From Rhodococcus triatomae BKS 15-14 (GTDB taxonomy: Bacteria; Actinomycetota; Actinomycetes; Mycobacteriales; Mycobacteriaceae), in the NCBI GenBank assembly GCA_000341795.1, contig AODO01000006.1, forward strand, positions 1-64,000: a DNA stretch of 64,000 bases, given 5' to 3'. Positions 28,975 through 37,266 of the stretch are shown piece by piece. Below the pieces are notes generated by a model, which was not told the origin of the DNA, did no database searches, and was given only the letters and a program-made list of their open reading frames with translations. Made by a program: the position numbers and the translations under genes. Each line of letters starts with the position of its first letter. Within the stretch, counting starts at the first letter, position 1.

Positions 28975-29046
28975 GTGTTCAGCGCCGACCAACGCCTCGC
29001 CTGGCGATTTTTCTACGGGTACCGGACTCCGGTGCCCGTGGCCTGA
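28975..29046 (+). CDS. aromatic-rich leader peptide of chorismate mutase (23 aa)
   Basis: A GTG at 28975 encodes 23 residues, with Trp-Arg-Phe-Phe-Tyr-Gly-Tyr in the middle (codons 29002-29022): five aromatic residues in seven. A -10-like CAAAAT lies at 28963-28968, which would start the RNA at the GTG itself, so the peptide may be read from a leaderless transcript. Hairpin 29017-29037 overlaps the last aromatic codons and a terminator-like stem follows. This is the layout of ribosome-mediated attenuation responding to charged Phe/Tyr/Trp tRNA. Confidence 0.6.
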   Translation: MFSADQRLAWRFFYGYRTPVPVA

Positions 29047-29086
29047 CACATCCACGAGCCCCGCGGTCCGAACTCGGATCCGGGGC
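29017..29086 (+). promoter_or_regulatory. candidate attenuator hairpins before chorismate mutase
   Basis: Stem A: GGGTACCGG (29017-29025) with CCGGTGCCC (29029-29037), one G-U pair. Stem B: CGTGG (29036-29040) with CCACG (29052-29056), exclusive with the end of stem A. Stem C, terminator-like: 29058-29069 with 29076-29086, eleven pairs and one bulge, then GTCTT. A ribosome stalled on the aromatic codons would open stem A and change which stems form. Pairing is by eye. Confidence 0.45.
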
Positions 29087-29164
29087 GTCTTCGTGAGAGG
29101 GCCTGGATCGGACGCAAGACCGGCGGGACCGACGACGATCCGGACACCGAGACCAGGAGAACCG

Positions 29165-29455
29165 ATGGGCGACGCACTCCCCCCTCAGCACGACACCGAC
29201 TTGCCGGCCAGTGAGGCCGAGATCGAGGAACTCCGCAAGGAGATCGACCGGCTCGACGCCGAGATCCTCGCTGCAGTGAAGCGACGCAGCGAGGTCTCCC
29301 AGATCATCGGCCGCACCCGCATGGCCTCCGGCGGCCCGCGCCTCGTGCACAACCGGGAGATGAAGGTGCTCGAGCGGTTCAGCGAACTCGGCCAGGAGGG
29401 TCACACCCTCGCGATGCTGCTGCTGCGCCTCGGACGCGGTCCGCTCGGACGCTGA
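29165..29455 (+). CDS. chorismate mutase, intracellular AroQ class
   Basis: Converts chorismate to prephenate for Phe and Tyr synthesis. 96 residues; the all-helical AroQ domain covers the EEIDRLDAEILAAVKRRSEV-like stretch, with the active-site Arg/Lys residues in LRKEIDRLDAEI and AVKRRSEVSQIIGRTR, and the second half ends LLLRLGRGPLGR. The GPLGR-type C-terminus is the part that activates the enzyme when bound by DAHP synthase in mycobacteria (Rv0948c). ATG 29165 follows CAGGAGAA. Upstream is the aromatic leader; downstream begins a riboswitch. Confidence 0.92.
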   Translation: MGDALPPQHDTDLPASEAEIEELRKEIDRLDAEILAAVKRRSEVSQIIGRTRMASGGPRLVHNREMKVLERFSELGQEGHTLAMLLLRLGRGPLGR

Positions 29456-29485
29456 CAACCTGGACGAACCGGACGCCGCGACGGC

Positions 29486-29624
29486 GGTGTACGGTGTGCG
29501 ACGGCCGCTCTGCGGCACCGATCGGCGAGGGAATCCGGTGCGAATCCGGAACTGACGCGCAACGGTGAGTGCCCCGTCCCCGGGGTACGAGTCCGATCGC
29601 TCGTCCGCTCGGGTCAGGTACACC
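29486..29624 (+). ncRNA. cobalamin riboswitch before the corrinoid ABC operon
   Basis: The core carries the family's conserved blocks: GGGAATCCGGTGCGAATCC (29530-29548), GGAACTG, CGCAACGGTGA (about 29558-29568) and a B12-box-like GAGTCCG around 29590. The closing stem pairs GGTGTAC (29486-29492) with GTACACC (29618-29624). It ends about 40 bases before the binding-protein start, so cobalamin binding should lower expression of the transport operon. Confidence 0.9.
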
Positions 29625-29665
29625 ACCGGCCCCGCGAACGGGCCCTGGACCAGGAAGTCCCCGTC

Positions 29666-30748
29666 ATGCGCACGTCAGCGTTCCGCTGTACCACCGTCCT
29701 CGCCGCCGCGGCACTCGTCCTCGCCGGATGCGGCAGTTCCGACACCACCGAGGCGGCCGACACACCTGCCTCGGGCACCGGGAACTATCCGGTGACCATC
29801 GAGAACTGCGGCCGCACCGTCACCGTCGGCGCCGCGCCCGAGCGGGTCGTCTCGCTCAACCAGGCGTCCACCGAGATCCTGCTCTCGCTCGGTCTCGCCG
29901 ACCGCATGGTCGGCACCGCCACCTGGACCGATCCCGTCCGCGACAACCTCGCCGCCGCGAACGAATCGGTGCCGCGTCTGGCCGACAAGAAGCCGTCCCT
30001 CGAGGTCGTTCTCGACGCCGAACCCGACTTCGTCACGGCGTCGTTCGGGTCGTCCATCGGCGACGGCGGCACGGGTGGCCGCGACCAGTACGAGCAGCTC
30101 GGCCTGCAGACCTACCTGTCACCCACCGACAACGGCTGCAGCGGCGACGTGTCGTCGGCCTCGAACGCCGACGGTGCCCGAACCACGCCGTACACCCTCG
30201 ACAGCGTCTACCAGGAGATCCGTGAGCTCGCGGCGATCTTCGACGTCCGCGAGCGCGGCGAGGAGTTCGTCACGGAACTCCGGAACCGCTACGAGGCGGC
30301 GTCGGAGTCGGTCGACGCGACCGGCGTCTCGCTGGCGTTCTGGTTCGCCGACACCAACACCCCGTACGTGGCAGGCTGCTGCGGATCCTCCGGCGTGATC
30401 GCCAACTCGGTCGGCGCGGAGAACGTCTTCGCGGACACCACCGACGAGTGGCCGCAGGTGAGCTGGGAGACGGTCGCCGACCGCAACCCCACCGCACTGG
30501 TCCTCGGCGACCTGAGCCGCCGCAGCATCGACGGGGACGCGCTCGAGAGCAAGATCGCATTCCTCGAGTCGAACCCGGTGACGTCGCAGATGCCCGCCGT
30601 GCGCGACAAGCGCTACATCGTCGTGAACGGCGCGGACATGAACCCCACCATCCGCACCGTCGACGGCGTGGAGAAGGTGGCGGCCGCGCTGCAGCAGTGG
30701 AATCTTGCTGCACCGCAGCAGGGGAACCCCGCCACGCCGAAGCCGTGA
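29666..30748 (+). CDS. corrinoid-type ABC transporter substrate-binding lipoprotein (BtuF-like)
   Basis: 360 residues. Lipoprotein signal with lipobox LAGC, Cys22. The mature protein is a class III binding protein: PERVVSLNQASTEILLSLGLADRMVG is typical of Fe-siderophore/cobalamin receptors (quoted piece spans about residues 58-83; key core VVSLNQASTEILLSLG). A CC pair in YVAGCCGSSG is conserved in the second copy at 32646-33698. The cobalamin riboswitch directly upstream argues for a B12 or other corrinoid ligand; siderophore or heme cannot be excluded by sequence alone. Start ATG 29666 with AGGAAG nine bases before. Overlaps the permease gene as GTGA. Confidence 0.88.
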   Translation: MRTSAFRCTTVLAAAALVLAGCGSSDTTEAADTPASGTGNYPVTIENCGRTVTVGAAPERVVSLNQASTEILLSLGLADRMVGTATWTDPVRDNLAAANESVPRLADKKPSLEVVLDAEPDFVTASFGSSIGDGGTGGRDQYEQLGLQTYLSPTDNGCSGDVSSASNADGARTTPYTLDSVYQEIRELAAIFDVRERGEEFVTELRNRYEAASESVDATGVSLAFWFADTNTPYVAGCCGSSGVIANSVGAENVFADTTDEWPQVSWETVADRNPTALVLGDLSRRSIDGDALESKIAFLESNPVTSQMPAVRDKRYIVVNGADMNPTIRTVDGVEKVAAALQQWNLAAPQQGNPATPKP

Positions 30749-31836
30749 CCACCCCCGCCACCGCGTTGGACGCGGCGCCCGGTTCGTCCGGTGCTGCGCC
30801 CGCCAGGGCGCCGCGGACCGAGTCGACCTCCCTCTTCGCCGGGGTCGTCGTCGGCGGACTGGTCCTGCTGCTGGTGTCGATCGCGGTCACCGTCACGATC
30901 GGACCGGCAAACCTGTCCGTCCGTGACGTGTACGCGGTGATCCTCGAACACTGGGGCATCGGCACCTCCGGTCTCACCCCGCTGCAGAACGGGATCGTCT
31001 GGGAGCTGCGACTGCCGCGAACCCTCCTCGCCGCGGTGTGCGGCGCGGGTCTCGCGCTGTGCGGCGCGATCATGCAGTCGTTGCTGCGGAACCCGCTCGC
31101 CGACCCGTTCGTGCTCGGCATCTCCTCGGGCGCCTCGACCGGCGCGGTGATGGTGGCGGTCCTCGGTGTTGGCGGCGGCCTGCTGTCGCTGTCGACGGGC
31201 GCCTTCGTCGGTGCGGTGGTGGCGTTCGTCGCGGTTGTCGCGCTCGCCGCAGGCGCCGGTGGCGGGACGGCGAAAGTGATCCTCGCAGGTGTCGCGGGTA
31301 CCCAACTCTTCTCCGCGCTCACCTCGTTCATCGTGATGTCCTCCGCGGACGCCGAGCAGACCCGCGGTGTCCTGTTCTGGCTGCTCGGCTCGCTGAGCGG
31401 CGCCGACTGGACCGACGTCGTGCTGTGCGGCGCCGTCACACTGTTCGGCATCGTCGCGTGCCTGCTGGTGGCGTCGTCACTCGACGCGTTCACGTTCGGC
31501 AACTCCGCCGCGGCATCGCTCGGGGTCTCGGTACGCAAGATCCGGATCCTGCTGTTGACGGTCACCGCCCTGATCACCGCCGCATTGGTGAGCGCGGCCG
31601 GTGCGATCGGTTTCGTCGGCCTGGTACTGCCGCACGCGGCACGCTTCCTGGTCGGTCCGCGACACGGACGGCTGCTGCCGGCGACCGCGCTCGTCGGTGC
31701 GATCTTCATGGTGTGGGTGGACGCGGTCGCCCGAACCCTGTTCGCGCCGCAGGAGATCCCGGTCGGTGTCGTCACCGCACTGATCGGTGTCCCGGCGTTC
31801 GCGCTCATTCTCTTCCGAATGCGGAGAACCAGCTGA
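30745..31836 (+). CDS. BtuC/FecCD-family ABC transporter permease
   Basis: 363 residues with about ten membrane helices. Family landmarks: LRLPRTLLAAVCGAGLALCG, QSLLRNPLADPFVLGISSGA, then GFVGLVLPHAARFLVGPRHG (coupling region) and the closing GVPAFALILFRMRR. A 35-residue Ala/Pro-rich cytoplasmic N-terminus precedes the first helix. GTG 30745 overlaps the binding-protein stop, and the stop overlaps the ATPase start (TGATG). It should form a homodimeric channel for the riboswitch-regulated corrinoid uptake system. Confidence 0.92.
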   Translation: MTTPATALDAAPGSSGAAPARAPRTESTSLFAGVVVGGLVLLLVSIAVTVTIGPANLSVRDVYAVILEHWGIGTSGLTPLQNGIVWELRLPRTLLAAVCGAGLALCGAIMQSLLRNPLADPFVLGISSGASTGAVMVAVLGVGGGLLSLSTGAFVGAVVAFVAVVALAAGAGGGTAKVILAGVAGTQLFSALTSFIVMSSADAEQTRGVLFWLLGSLSGADWTDVVLCGAVTLFGIVACLLVASSLDAFTFGNSAAASLGVSVRKIRILLLTVTALITAALVSAAGAIGFVGLVLPHAARFLVGPRHGRLLPATALVGAIFMVWVDAVARTLFAPQEIPVGVVTALIGVPAFALILFRMRRTS

Positions 31837-32612
31837 TGCCCCTGCACGCCAAGCACATCGGCTGGAGCCGAGGCGGCAACCTCGTTCTCGACGGCGTGAC
31901 GGTCGAACCGTCGCCGGGCGAGACCATCGGACTGCTCGGCCCGAACGGGTCCGGGAAGTCGTCCCTGCTCGGGGTCCTCGCCGGAGTCCACAAACCGGAC
32001 GCGGGCCACGTTCTGCTCGACGGCATCGACATCCGGTCGATGCGTCGCCGTCAGGTCGCGCGACGGGTCGCCACGGTCGAGCAGCACGCCGACACCGAGG
32101 TGGACGTCTCCGTCCTCGACGTCGTTCGGCTGGGCCGCATTCCGCATCGGGGCGCGTTCGGCGGAGACGACGCAGTAGACGAGATCGCCGTCGAGATGGC
32201 ACTACGGCACACCGGAATGCTCGACCACCGGTACCGGCGGTGGCACACGCTGTCCGGCGGTGAGCGACAACGCGTCCAGATCGCCCGAGCGCTGGCGCAG
32301 GAGCCGGACGAACTGCTGCTCGACGAACCGACCAACCACCTCGACATCTCCCACCAGCTCGACCTGCTCGCGCTGGTGTACGAGCTGCCGATGACGAGCT
32401 ACATCGCGCTGCACGATCTCAACCTGGCTGCGATGTTCTGCGATCGCGTCGTGGTGCTGGCACGAGGGTCGATCGTCGCGACGGGTACACCGGCCGAGGT
32501 CGTCACCGAGGAACTGGTCGAGCACGTGTACGGGGTTCGGGCACAGGTGACGATCGAAGACGGAATCCCCACGGTGAAATATCGACGCGCGCTCCGCGCT
32601 GTAATGCGGTGA
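31836..32612 (+). CDS. BtuD/FecE-type ABC transporter ATP-binding protein
   Basis: 258 residues. Walker A GPNGSGKSS, Q-loop VEQH, signature LSGGERQRVQIARAL, Walker B LLLDEPTNHLD and H-loop IALHDLNLA are intact; the HLDISHQLDLL stretch is typical of the FecE/BtuD class. Translation starts inside the permease stop codon. A strong bidirectional hairpin overlaps the last codons and ends transcription before the convergent second binding protein. Confidence 0.92.
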   Translation: MPLHAKHIGWSRGGNLVLDGVTVEPSPGETIGLLGPNGSGKSSLLGVLAGVHKPDAGHVLLDGIDIRSMRRRQVARRVATVEQHADTEVDVSVLDVVRLGRIPHRGAFGGDDAVDEIAVEMALRHTGMLDHRYRRWHTLSGGERQRVQIARALAQEPDELLLDEPTNHLDISHQLDLLALVYELPMTSYIALHDLNLAAMFCDRVVVLARGSIVATGTPAEVVTEELVEHVYGVRAQVTIEDGIPTVKYRRALRAVMR

Positions 32613-32638
32613 CGGGCACCTGGAGCACCCGTCACCGC
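32606..32638. terminator. bidirectional terminator between two corrinoid units
   Basis: GCGGTGACGGG (32606-32616) and CCCGTCACCGC (32628-32638) are perfectly complementary around an 11-base loop. The left arm overlaps the ATPase stop; the right arm ends eight bases before the stop of the convergent binding-protein gene, so it serves both. Confidence 0.8.
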
Positions 32639-32645
32639 ACCACCG

Positions 32646-33698
32646 TCATCGACCGAAGGACTGCAGTCCGTCTGCGAGCTTCTCGACTGCGTCGACCTCC
32701 CGAATGCCGGGGTCGAGCTCGGATCCGGTGAGGACCACGTAGCGCTTGTCACGGACGGCAGTCAGCTGACTCGTCACCGGATTCGATTCCAGGAAGGCGA
32801 TCTTCGTGTCCAGTGCATCCCCCTCGATACGCTTCCGACTCAGATCGCCGAGCACCAGAACGTCGGGGTCCTTGTCGGCAACCGTCTCCCAGCTCACCTC
32901 CGGCCAGTCGTCGCGGGCGCCGGCGAAGACATTCGTGGTTCCGGTCTCGGCAGCGTACAGTCCTGGCGCCGAGCAACATCCGGCCATGTACGGGGTGTCG
33001 ACCCCGGAGAACCAGAACGCGATCGTCGGTGATTCGCCGTCGGGCACGGACTCTGCGGCCAGGGTTGCCGCGGACGCCATCCGACCTTCGAGTTCGGCGA
33101 CGAGTTCTGCACCACGGTCACGCACGTCGAAGATTGCCGCGAGCTCCCGGATCTCCTGGTACAGCGTGTCGATCGTCAGCGGCGCGTTGCGGGTGACCGT
33201 CTCGCCGCTGACGGTGGCGTCGACGCAGACCGACGGCGATTGATACGTCGGCACACCCAGTTCCGTGAAACGCGCCCGCTCCGCGACCACACCGGGCGTG
33301 AATGTGTGCGCGCTCGCCGACGTCACCAGGTCAGGTTCGGTACCGAGCACGGTCTCGAGTGATGGATCGTTGTCCGCCAACCGCGGCACCTGCGCGTTCG
33401 CTTCGGTCAGTGCGGGCAGGACCGGATCGAACCAGGTGGACGTACCCACCATCCGGTCCGCGAGTCCGAGGGACAGCAGGATCTCGGTCGAACTCTGGTA
33501 CAGCGACACGACACGTTGGGGCGGCCCGTCGAAGGTGACCTGCTCGCCGCAGTTCTCGATCGTGAGGGGATACGTCGTCGCACCCACGTCCGCCAGGTCC
33601 GGCACAGCACCAGCGTCCGATGTGTCGGGCCCGCCGCAGCCGGCGAGTAGGAGAGTGGAACACGCGAGCACGGGGACGGTTCGGAACCAGCGGGGCAC
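32646..33698 (-). CDS. second corrinoid-type substrate-binding lipoprotein (BtuF-like paralog)
   Basis: 350 residues; lipobox LAGC at Cys21. It is clearly a paralog of the protein at 29666-30748: shared blocks include STEILLSLGLADRMVGT, YQEIRELAAIFDVR, YMAGCC, WPEVSWETVADK and AFLESNPVTSQ. No permease or ATPase follows, so it probably uses the neighbouring transporter with a different ligand preference. Start GTG 33698 with AAGGA before it. It has its own cobalamin riboswitch, hence independent B12 repression. Confidence 0.86.
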   Translation of the reverse strand: MPRWFRTVPVLACSTLLLAGCGGPDTSDAGAVPDLADVGATTYPLTIENCGEQVTFDGPPQRVVSLYQSSTEILLSLGLADRMVGTSTWFDPVLPALTEANAQVPRLADNDPSLETVLGTEPDLVTSASAHTFTPGVVAERARFTELGVPTYQSPSVCVDATVSGETVTRNAPLTIDTLYQEIRELAAIFDVRDRGAELVAELEGRMASAATLAAESVPDGESPTIAFWFSGVDTPYMAGCCSAPGLYAAETGTTNVFAGARDDWPEVSWETVADKDPDVLVLGDLSRKRIEGDALDTKIAFLESNPVTSQLTAVRDKRYVVLTGSELDPGIREVDAVEKLADGLQSFGR

Positions 33699-33717
33699 GG
33701 TGACAGTCCTTCTCGTT

Positions 33718-33866
33718 GGGGCTCTTCCGCGGAGCCCGTCGGCACATTGCCGGCGTCGTGGCGACGCCGCGTCCGGCAGGCATTCGGACTCGGGCTCACA
33801 CCCTCACCGTTGCGCGTCAGTTCCGGATTCACACCGGATTCCCCCATCGGACCGGTCGACTGTAGC
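33718..33866 (-). ncRNA. cobalamin riboswitch before the second binding protein
   Basis: On the minus strand: GGGGAATCCGGTGTGAATCC, GGAACTGACGCGCAACGGTGA and the canonical B12 box AGTCCGAATGCCTGCC (plus-strand 33775-33790). Stem P1 can form between 33848-33852 and 33771-33775. The expression platform includes the hairpin GGGCTC/GAGCCC at 33719-33737, close to the ribosome binding site of the gene that starts at 33698. The core is short compared with the other two copies. Confidence 0.88.
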
Positions 33867-34053
33867 AACGGGGACACGGCGCGACCTTCGTGGTCGGTCG
33901 ATTCGACAGTTCCCGGGTGCGGATTCGTGGCTCCACGAAGCGGGTTCTGTCATCGTCGGGGCGGCCTCGAGCCGGTCGTCGCCGCGCACCCGTGGACGAC
34001 ACACCGAACGTCCGCGGCTCGGCGAGATGTACAGGTGCGTTAGGTTTCTTGCC

Positions 34054-35007
34054 ATGGCACGGGACTTCGTCGGATCGGTGCGGGGAATCACCCTTCAGCA
34101 GTTGCGGTATTTCGTGGAGGTGGCCGCCGAAGGATCCATCAGTGCCGCGGCGGATCTTCTCTACGTCGCGCAACCGACCCTGTCGGCCGCGCTGAAAGAC
34201 CTCGAAAGTCGCGTGGGGCGCATGCTCTTCGTTCGCTCGACCCGTGGGGTGACGCTCACCGAGGACGGGGCGGAATTTCTCGGCTACGCGCGCCAGGTGG
34301 TCGAGCAAGCGGAACTCCTGGAACAGCGGTATCTGGGCCGCGGGCCCTCCCGCCGGCTCCTGGCCGTGTCAACTCAGCACTACTCGTTCGTCGTCGACGC
34401 CTTCGCCCGCATGGTGAAGGCGTCCGAGGCCGCAGAGTATTCGTTCAGTCTTCGAGAGACCCGCACGTGGGACATCATCGAGGACGTTCGCACACTGCGA
34501 AGCGAACTCGGTGTGCTCTATCGCAACGAGTTCAACGCAAACGTGATCAACAAGCTGATTCGCGAAGCAGGGTTGGTCTTCACGCCTCTGTTTCTGGCGT
34601 CGCCACACATCTTCATCGCCCGCACGAACTCTCTCGCACGGCGACAGAGTGTGACGCTGAGTGATCTCGAAGACCTGCCCCGGCTCACGTTCGACCAGGG
34701 CGTGAACAACTCCTTCTACCTCGCTGAAGAGATCCTCTCCACCCGGTCGTCGAAGCAGGACATCCGGGTGAGCGATCGAGCGACCATCTTCAACCTCATG
34801 ATCGGCCTGGGTGGGTACACCATCTCCACCGGCATCGTCTCGGACGATCTCGATCCGTCCATCGTCGCTGTGCCGCTCGACGTGGACGAGCGCATCGAGA
34901 TCGGTTGGATCGGTCATGCCGCGGTGTCCTTGACCGACCAGGCTCAGCGATTCGTGGCGGAGATGCGCGACGTCGTTTCGGGGTTCGGAGTCGATCTGCT
35001 GACATAG
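34054..35007 (+). CDS. LysR-family transcriptional regulator
   Basis: 317 residues. N-terminal winged HTH at about residues 12-70 (ITLQQLRYFVEVAAEGSISA, then PTLSAALKDLESRVGRMLFV) and a two-lobed ligand domain. It reads in the same direction as mesX-mesD, whose promoter region begins with dyads overlapping its own stop codon (35003-35050), so it is the probable regulator of that pair. I chose ATG 34054; another ATG lies nine codons upstream. The 33867-34053 stretch before it holds only promoter sequence. Effector unknown; a sulfur amino acid or homocysteine would make sense. Confidence 0.88.
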   Translation: MARDFVGSVRGITLQQLRYFVEVAAEGSISAAADLLYVAQPTLSAALKDLESRVGRMLFVRSTRGVTLTEDGAEFLGYARQVVEQAELLEQRYLGRGPSRRLLAVSTQHYSFVVDAFARMVKASEAAEYSFSLRETRTWDIIEDVRTLRSELGVLYRNEFNANVINKLIREAGLVFTPLFLASPHIFIARTNSLARRQSVTLSDLEDLPRLTFDQGVNNSFYLAEEILSTRSSKQDIRVSDRATIFNLMIGLGGYTISTGIVSDDLDPSIVAVPLDVDERIEIGWIGHAAVSLTDQAQRFVAEMRDVVSGFGVDLLT

Positions 35008-35050
35008 GCACTGGCTATGTTCAGCCATCGCATTCGGCAATTAGCCTATG
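35003..35050. promoter_or_regulatory. LysR-type dyads before mesX
   Basis: Three nested symmetric elements: CATAG-N7-CTATG (35003-35019), TGGCT-N6-AGCCA (35012-35027) and CATAGGC...GCCTATG (35003-35009 with 35044-35050). The second has the T-N11-A pattern of LysR sites. The rest of 35051-35239 shows no riboswitch that I can recognise. Confidence 0.5.
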
Positions 35051-35239
35051 GCTCCGGGTCTACTTACACTGACACCCACGCCACTTCGAATAATCGCCTC
35101 CCGGGTGTTCTCGGCCTGACAGTTCGGCCCTGGACCACCGGGATACCCGGTTGAAGTGCAGCGAAATCTCAGGCAGTGAACCGTGCGGTGACGCGCTTGT
35201 CGCTGCACTCACCGCACACGATTGGGGCAGCTGGTCAGT

Positions 35240-36211
35240 ATGACGAACGACTGCGTTTTCAGCATCGGCACTACGCGCTTCAATGAGGACTACACCCCGT
35301 CGACCAACTCCCGCGCCACGACGAACTTCGCGAATCTCGCACGCGGCGAGAACCGCCGACAAAATCTGCGCAACGCGGTGACGATGATGAACACCCGTGT
35401 CAACGAGTTGGTGCACTGGGACAATCCGCGCGGCGCCCGCTATGCACTCGAACTCGACATCGTCTCGGTGGACCTGCATCTCGCGTCGGTCGGGGATGAC
35501 GCGGCCTTCCCTGTGATCGAGGTGCTCGACGTCGACATCGTCGACACCACCACGGGCGCCCGCACGGAGGGCATCGTAGGAAACAACTTCTCCTCGTACA
35601 TTCGCGACTACGATTTCAGCGTTCGGCTCCCGGGGCACCAAACGACGGGAATCCCCAGCGACTTCGGCGATCTGCACGGGCAGGTCTTTCAGCGTTTTCT
35701 CGAATCGGACGAGTACCGGGAACGGTTCTCGCAGCCACCGGTCATCTGCATCAGCGTGTCGACGTCCAGGACGTACACCCGGCTCACGAACTTCCACCCG
35801 ATTCTCGGGGTGGAGTATGTGGCAGACGAGAAATCGCTCACCGATGAGTACTTCGGGAAGATGGGGCTCGGCGTTCGCTGTTTCATGCCTCAGGGGTCCG
35901 TCGCTCCATTGGCCTTCTACCACCGCGGTGACCTGGTGAACGACTATTCGTTCCTCGCGCTCGCGGGAACGATCGCGACGATGGAGACGTTTCAGAAGAT
36001 CTACCGCCCCGAGATCTACAACGCGAACACCGCGGCGTCGGAGGTGTACCAGCCGAGTCTCGACAACGGCAACTACTCGCTTCCGCAGGTGAGCTACGAC
36101 CGTGTCGAGCGCACCCAGCTCGCGACCACGCAGGGAAAGTTCATCGAGATGAATCTGATGAAACCGTATGGCGCTGTTCTCGAACGGTGGGCCACCAAGC
36201 AATCCGCCTGA
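35240..36211 (+). CDS. mesX: MesX (DUF1852), partner of the MesD methionine synthase
   Basis: 323 residues, family DUF1852, opening MTNDCVFSIGTTRFNEDYTP. Members sit almost always next to a short MetE-like gene and have been shown to be required for MesD activity, probably in methyl-donor handling together with O2. Conserved acidic and His segments include HWDNPRGARYALELDIVSVD and FHPILGVEYV. No signal peptide. ATG 35240 is preferred over TTG 35222. The gene is 26 bases upstream of mesD and behind a LysR-type promoter. Confidence 0.85.
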   Translation: MTNDCVFSIGTTRFNEDYTPSTNSRATTNFANLARGENRRQNLRNAVTMMNTRVNELVHWDNPRGARYALELDIVSVDLHLASVGDDAAFPVIEVLDVDIVDTTTGARTEGIVGNNFSSYIRDYDFSVRLPGHQTTGIPSDFGDLHGQVFQRFLESDEYRERFSQPPVICISVSTSRTYTRLTNFHPILGVEYVADEKSLTDEYFGKMGLGVRCFMPQGSVAPLAFYHRGDLVNDYSFLALAGTIATMETFQKIYRPEIYNANTAASEVYQPSLDNGNYSLPQVSYDRVERTQLATTQGKFIEMNLMKPYGAVLERWATKQSA

Positions 36212-36237
36212 CACTGCGAGACCGATAGGTACCAGAG

Positions 36238-37266
36238 ATGAACACACTTCTTCCCACCTCGATCGTCGGTAGTCTGCCCAAGCCCTCATGGCTTTCGGAG
36301 CCGGAGCAGCTCTGGTCGCCCTGGAAGTTGCGAGACGACGAACTGCGCGAAGGTAAACTCGACGCCCAGACGCTCGCAGCGCATGAGCAGCGTCGTGCCG
36401 GACTCGACATCGTCAGCGATGGCGAACAGACGCGTCAGCACTTCGTGACCACCTTCATCGAGCACCTCACCGGCGTCGACTTCGACAGGCGTGAGACCGT
36501 TCGAATTCGAAACCGCTACGACGCGAGCGTCCCGACGGTTGTCGGCGCGGTGAGCCGCGAAAAGCCGGTGTTCGCAGCAGATGCGGCGCATCTTCGAACA
36601 GCGACCGACCAGCCGATCAAATGGGCCCTGCCCGGTCCCATGACAATGATCGACACGCTCTATGACGCCCACTACAAGAGCCGCGAAAAGCTCGCATGGG
36701 AGTTCGCGACCATCCTGAACCAAGAGGCACAGGACTTGGAAGCGGCCGGCGTCGACATCATCCAGATCGACGAGCCCGCGTTCAACGTGTTCTTCGACGA
36801 ACTGAAGGACTGGGGCGTCGCGGCGCTCGAGCGTGCGACCGAAGGGCTGAGCTGCGAGACCGTTGTTCACATCTGTTACGGCTACGGCATCAAGGCCAAC
36901 ACCGACTGGAAGGCGACGCTCGGGGCGGAGTGGCGCCAGTACGAGGAGTCGTTCCCGCTGTTGCAGCAGTCGTCCATCGACATGGTCTCGCTGGAGAGCC
37001 ACAACTCGCGGGTGCCCGTCGACCTGATCGAACTGCTTCGGGGCAAGAAGGTCATGCTGGGAGCGATCGACGTTGCGAGCAACACCATCGAGACGCCCGA
37101 GGAGATAGCGGCAACCCTTCGCCGCGCGCTCCCGTTCGTCGACGCAGACAAGCTCTACCCGAGCACCAATTGCGGTATGGCGCCACTCGGACGACGCGTC
37201 GCACGAGCCAAGATGGTCGCGCTCGCCGCCGGGGCCGAACTTCTGCGACGTGAGTTGTCCGAGTAG
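36238..37266 (+). CDS. mesD: folate-independent methionine synthase MesD (short MetE-like)
   Basis: 342 residues, equal to the C-terminal catalytic half of cobalamin-independent MetE and lacking the N-terminal folate half. Zinc ligands are visible as His and Cys in VHICYGY, Glu in SLESHNS and Cys in STNCGMAPLG; the IQIDEPAF substrate motif is intact. The MesX neighbour identifies the MesD family, which makes methionine from homocysteine without 5-methyl-THF triglutamate and without B12; the methyl donor is not settled. It lies between cobalamin-controlled genes, so it may cover for B12 shortage. The stop abuts the convergent small gene. Confidence 0.88.
   Translation: MNTLLPTSIVGSLPKPSWLSEPEQLWSPWKLRDDELREGKLDAQTLAAHEQRRAGLDIVSDGEQTRQHFVTTFIEHLTGVDFDRRETVRIRNRYDASVPTVVGAVSREKPVFAADAAHLRTATDQPIKWALPGPMTMIDTLYDAHYKSREKLAWEFATILNQEAQDLEAAGVDIIQIDEPAFNVFFDELKDWGVAALERATEGLSCETVVHICYGYGIKANTDWKATLGAEWRQYEESFPLLQQSSIDMVSLESHNSRVPVDLIELLRGKKVMLGAIDVASNTIETPEEIAATLRRALPFVDADKLYPSTNCGMAPLGRRVARAKMVALAAGAELLRRELSE

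Noticed and set aside
35051-35239. A SAM or cobalamin riboswitch before mesX-mesD.
   Set aside because: No B12 box and no SAM-type core were found; only LysR-type dyads are present.
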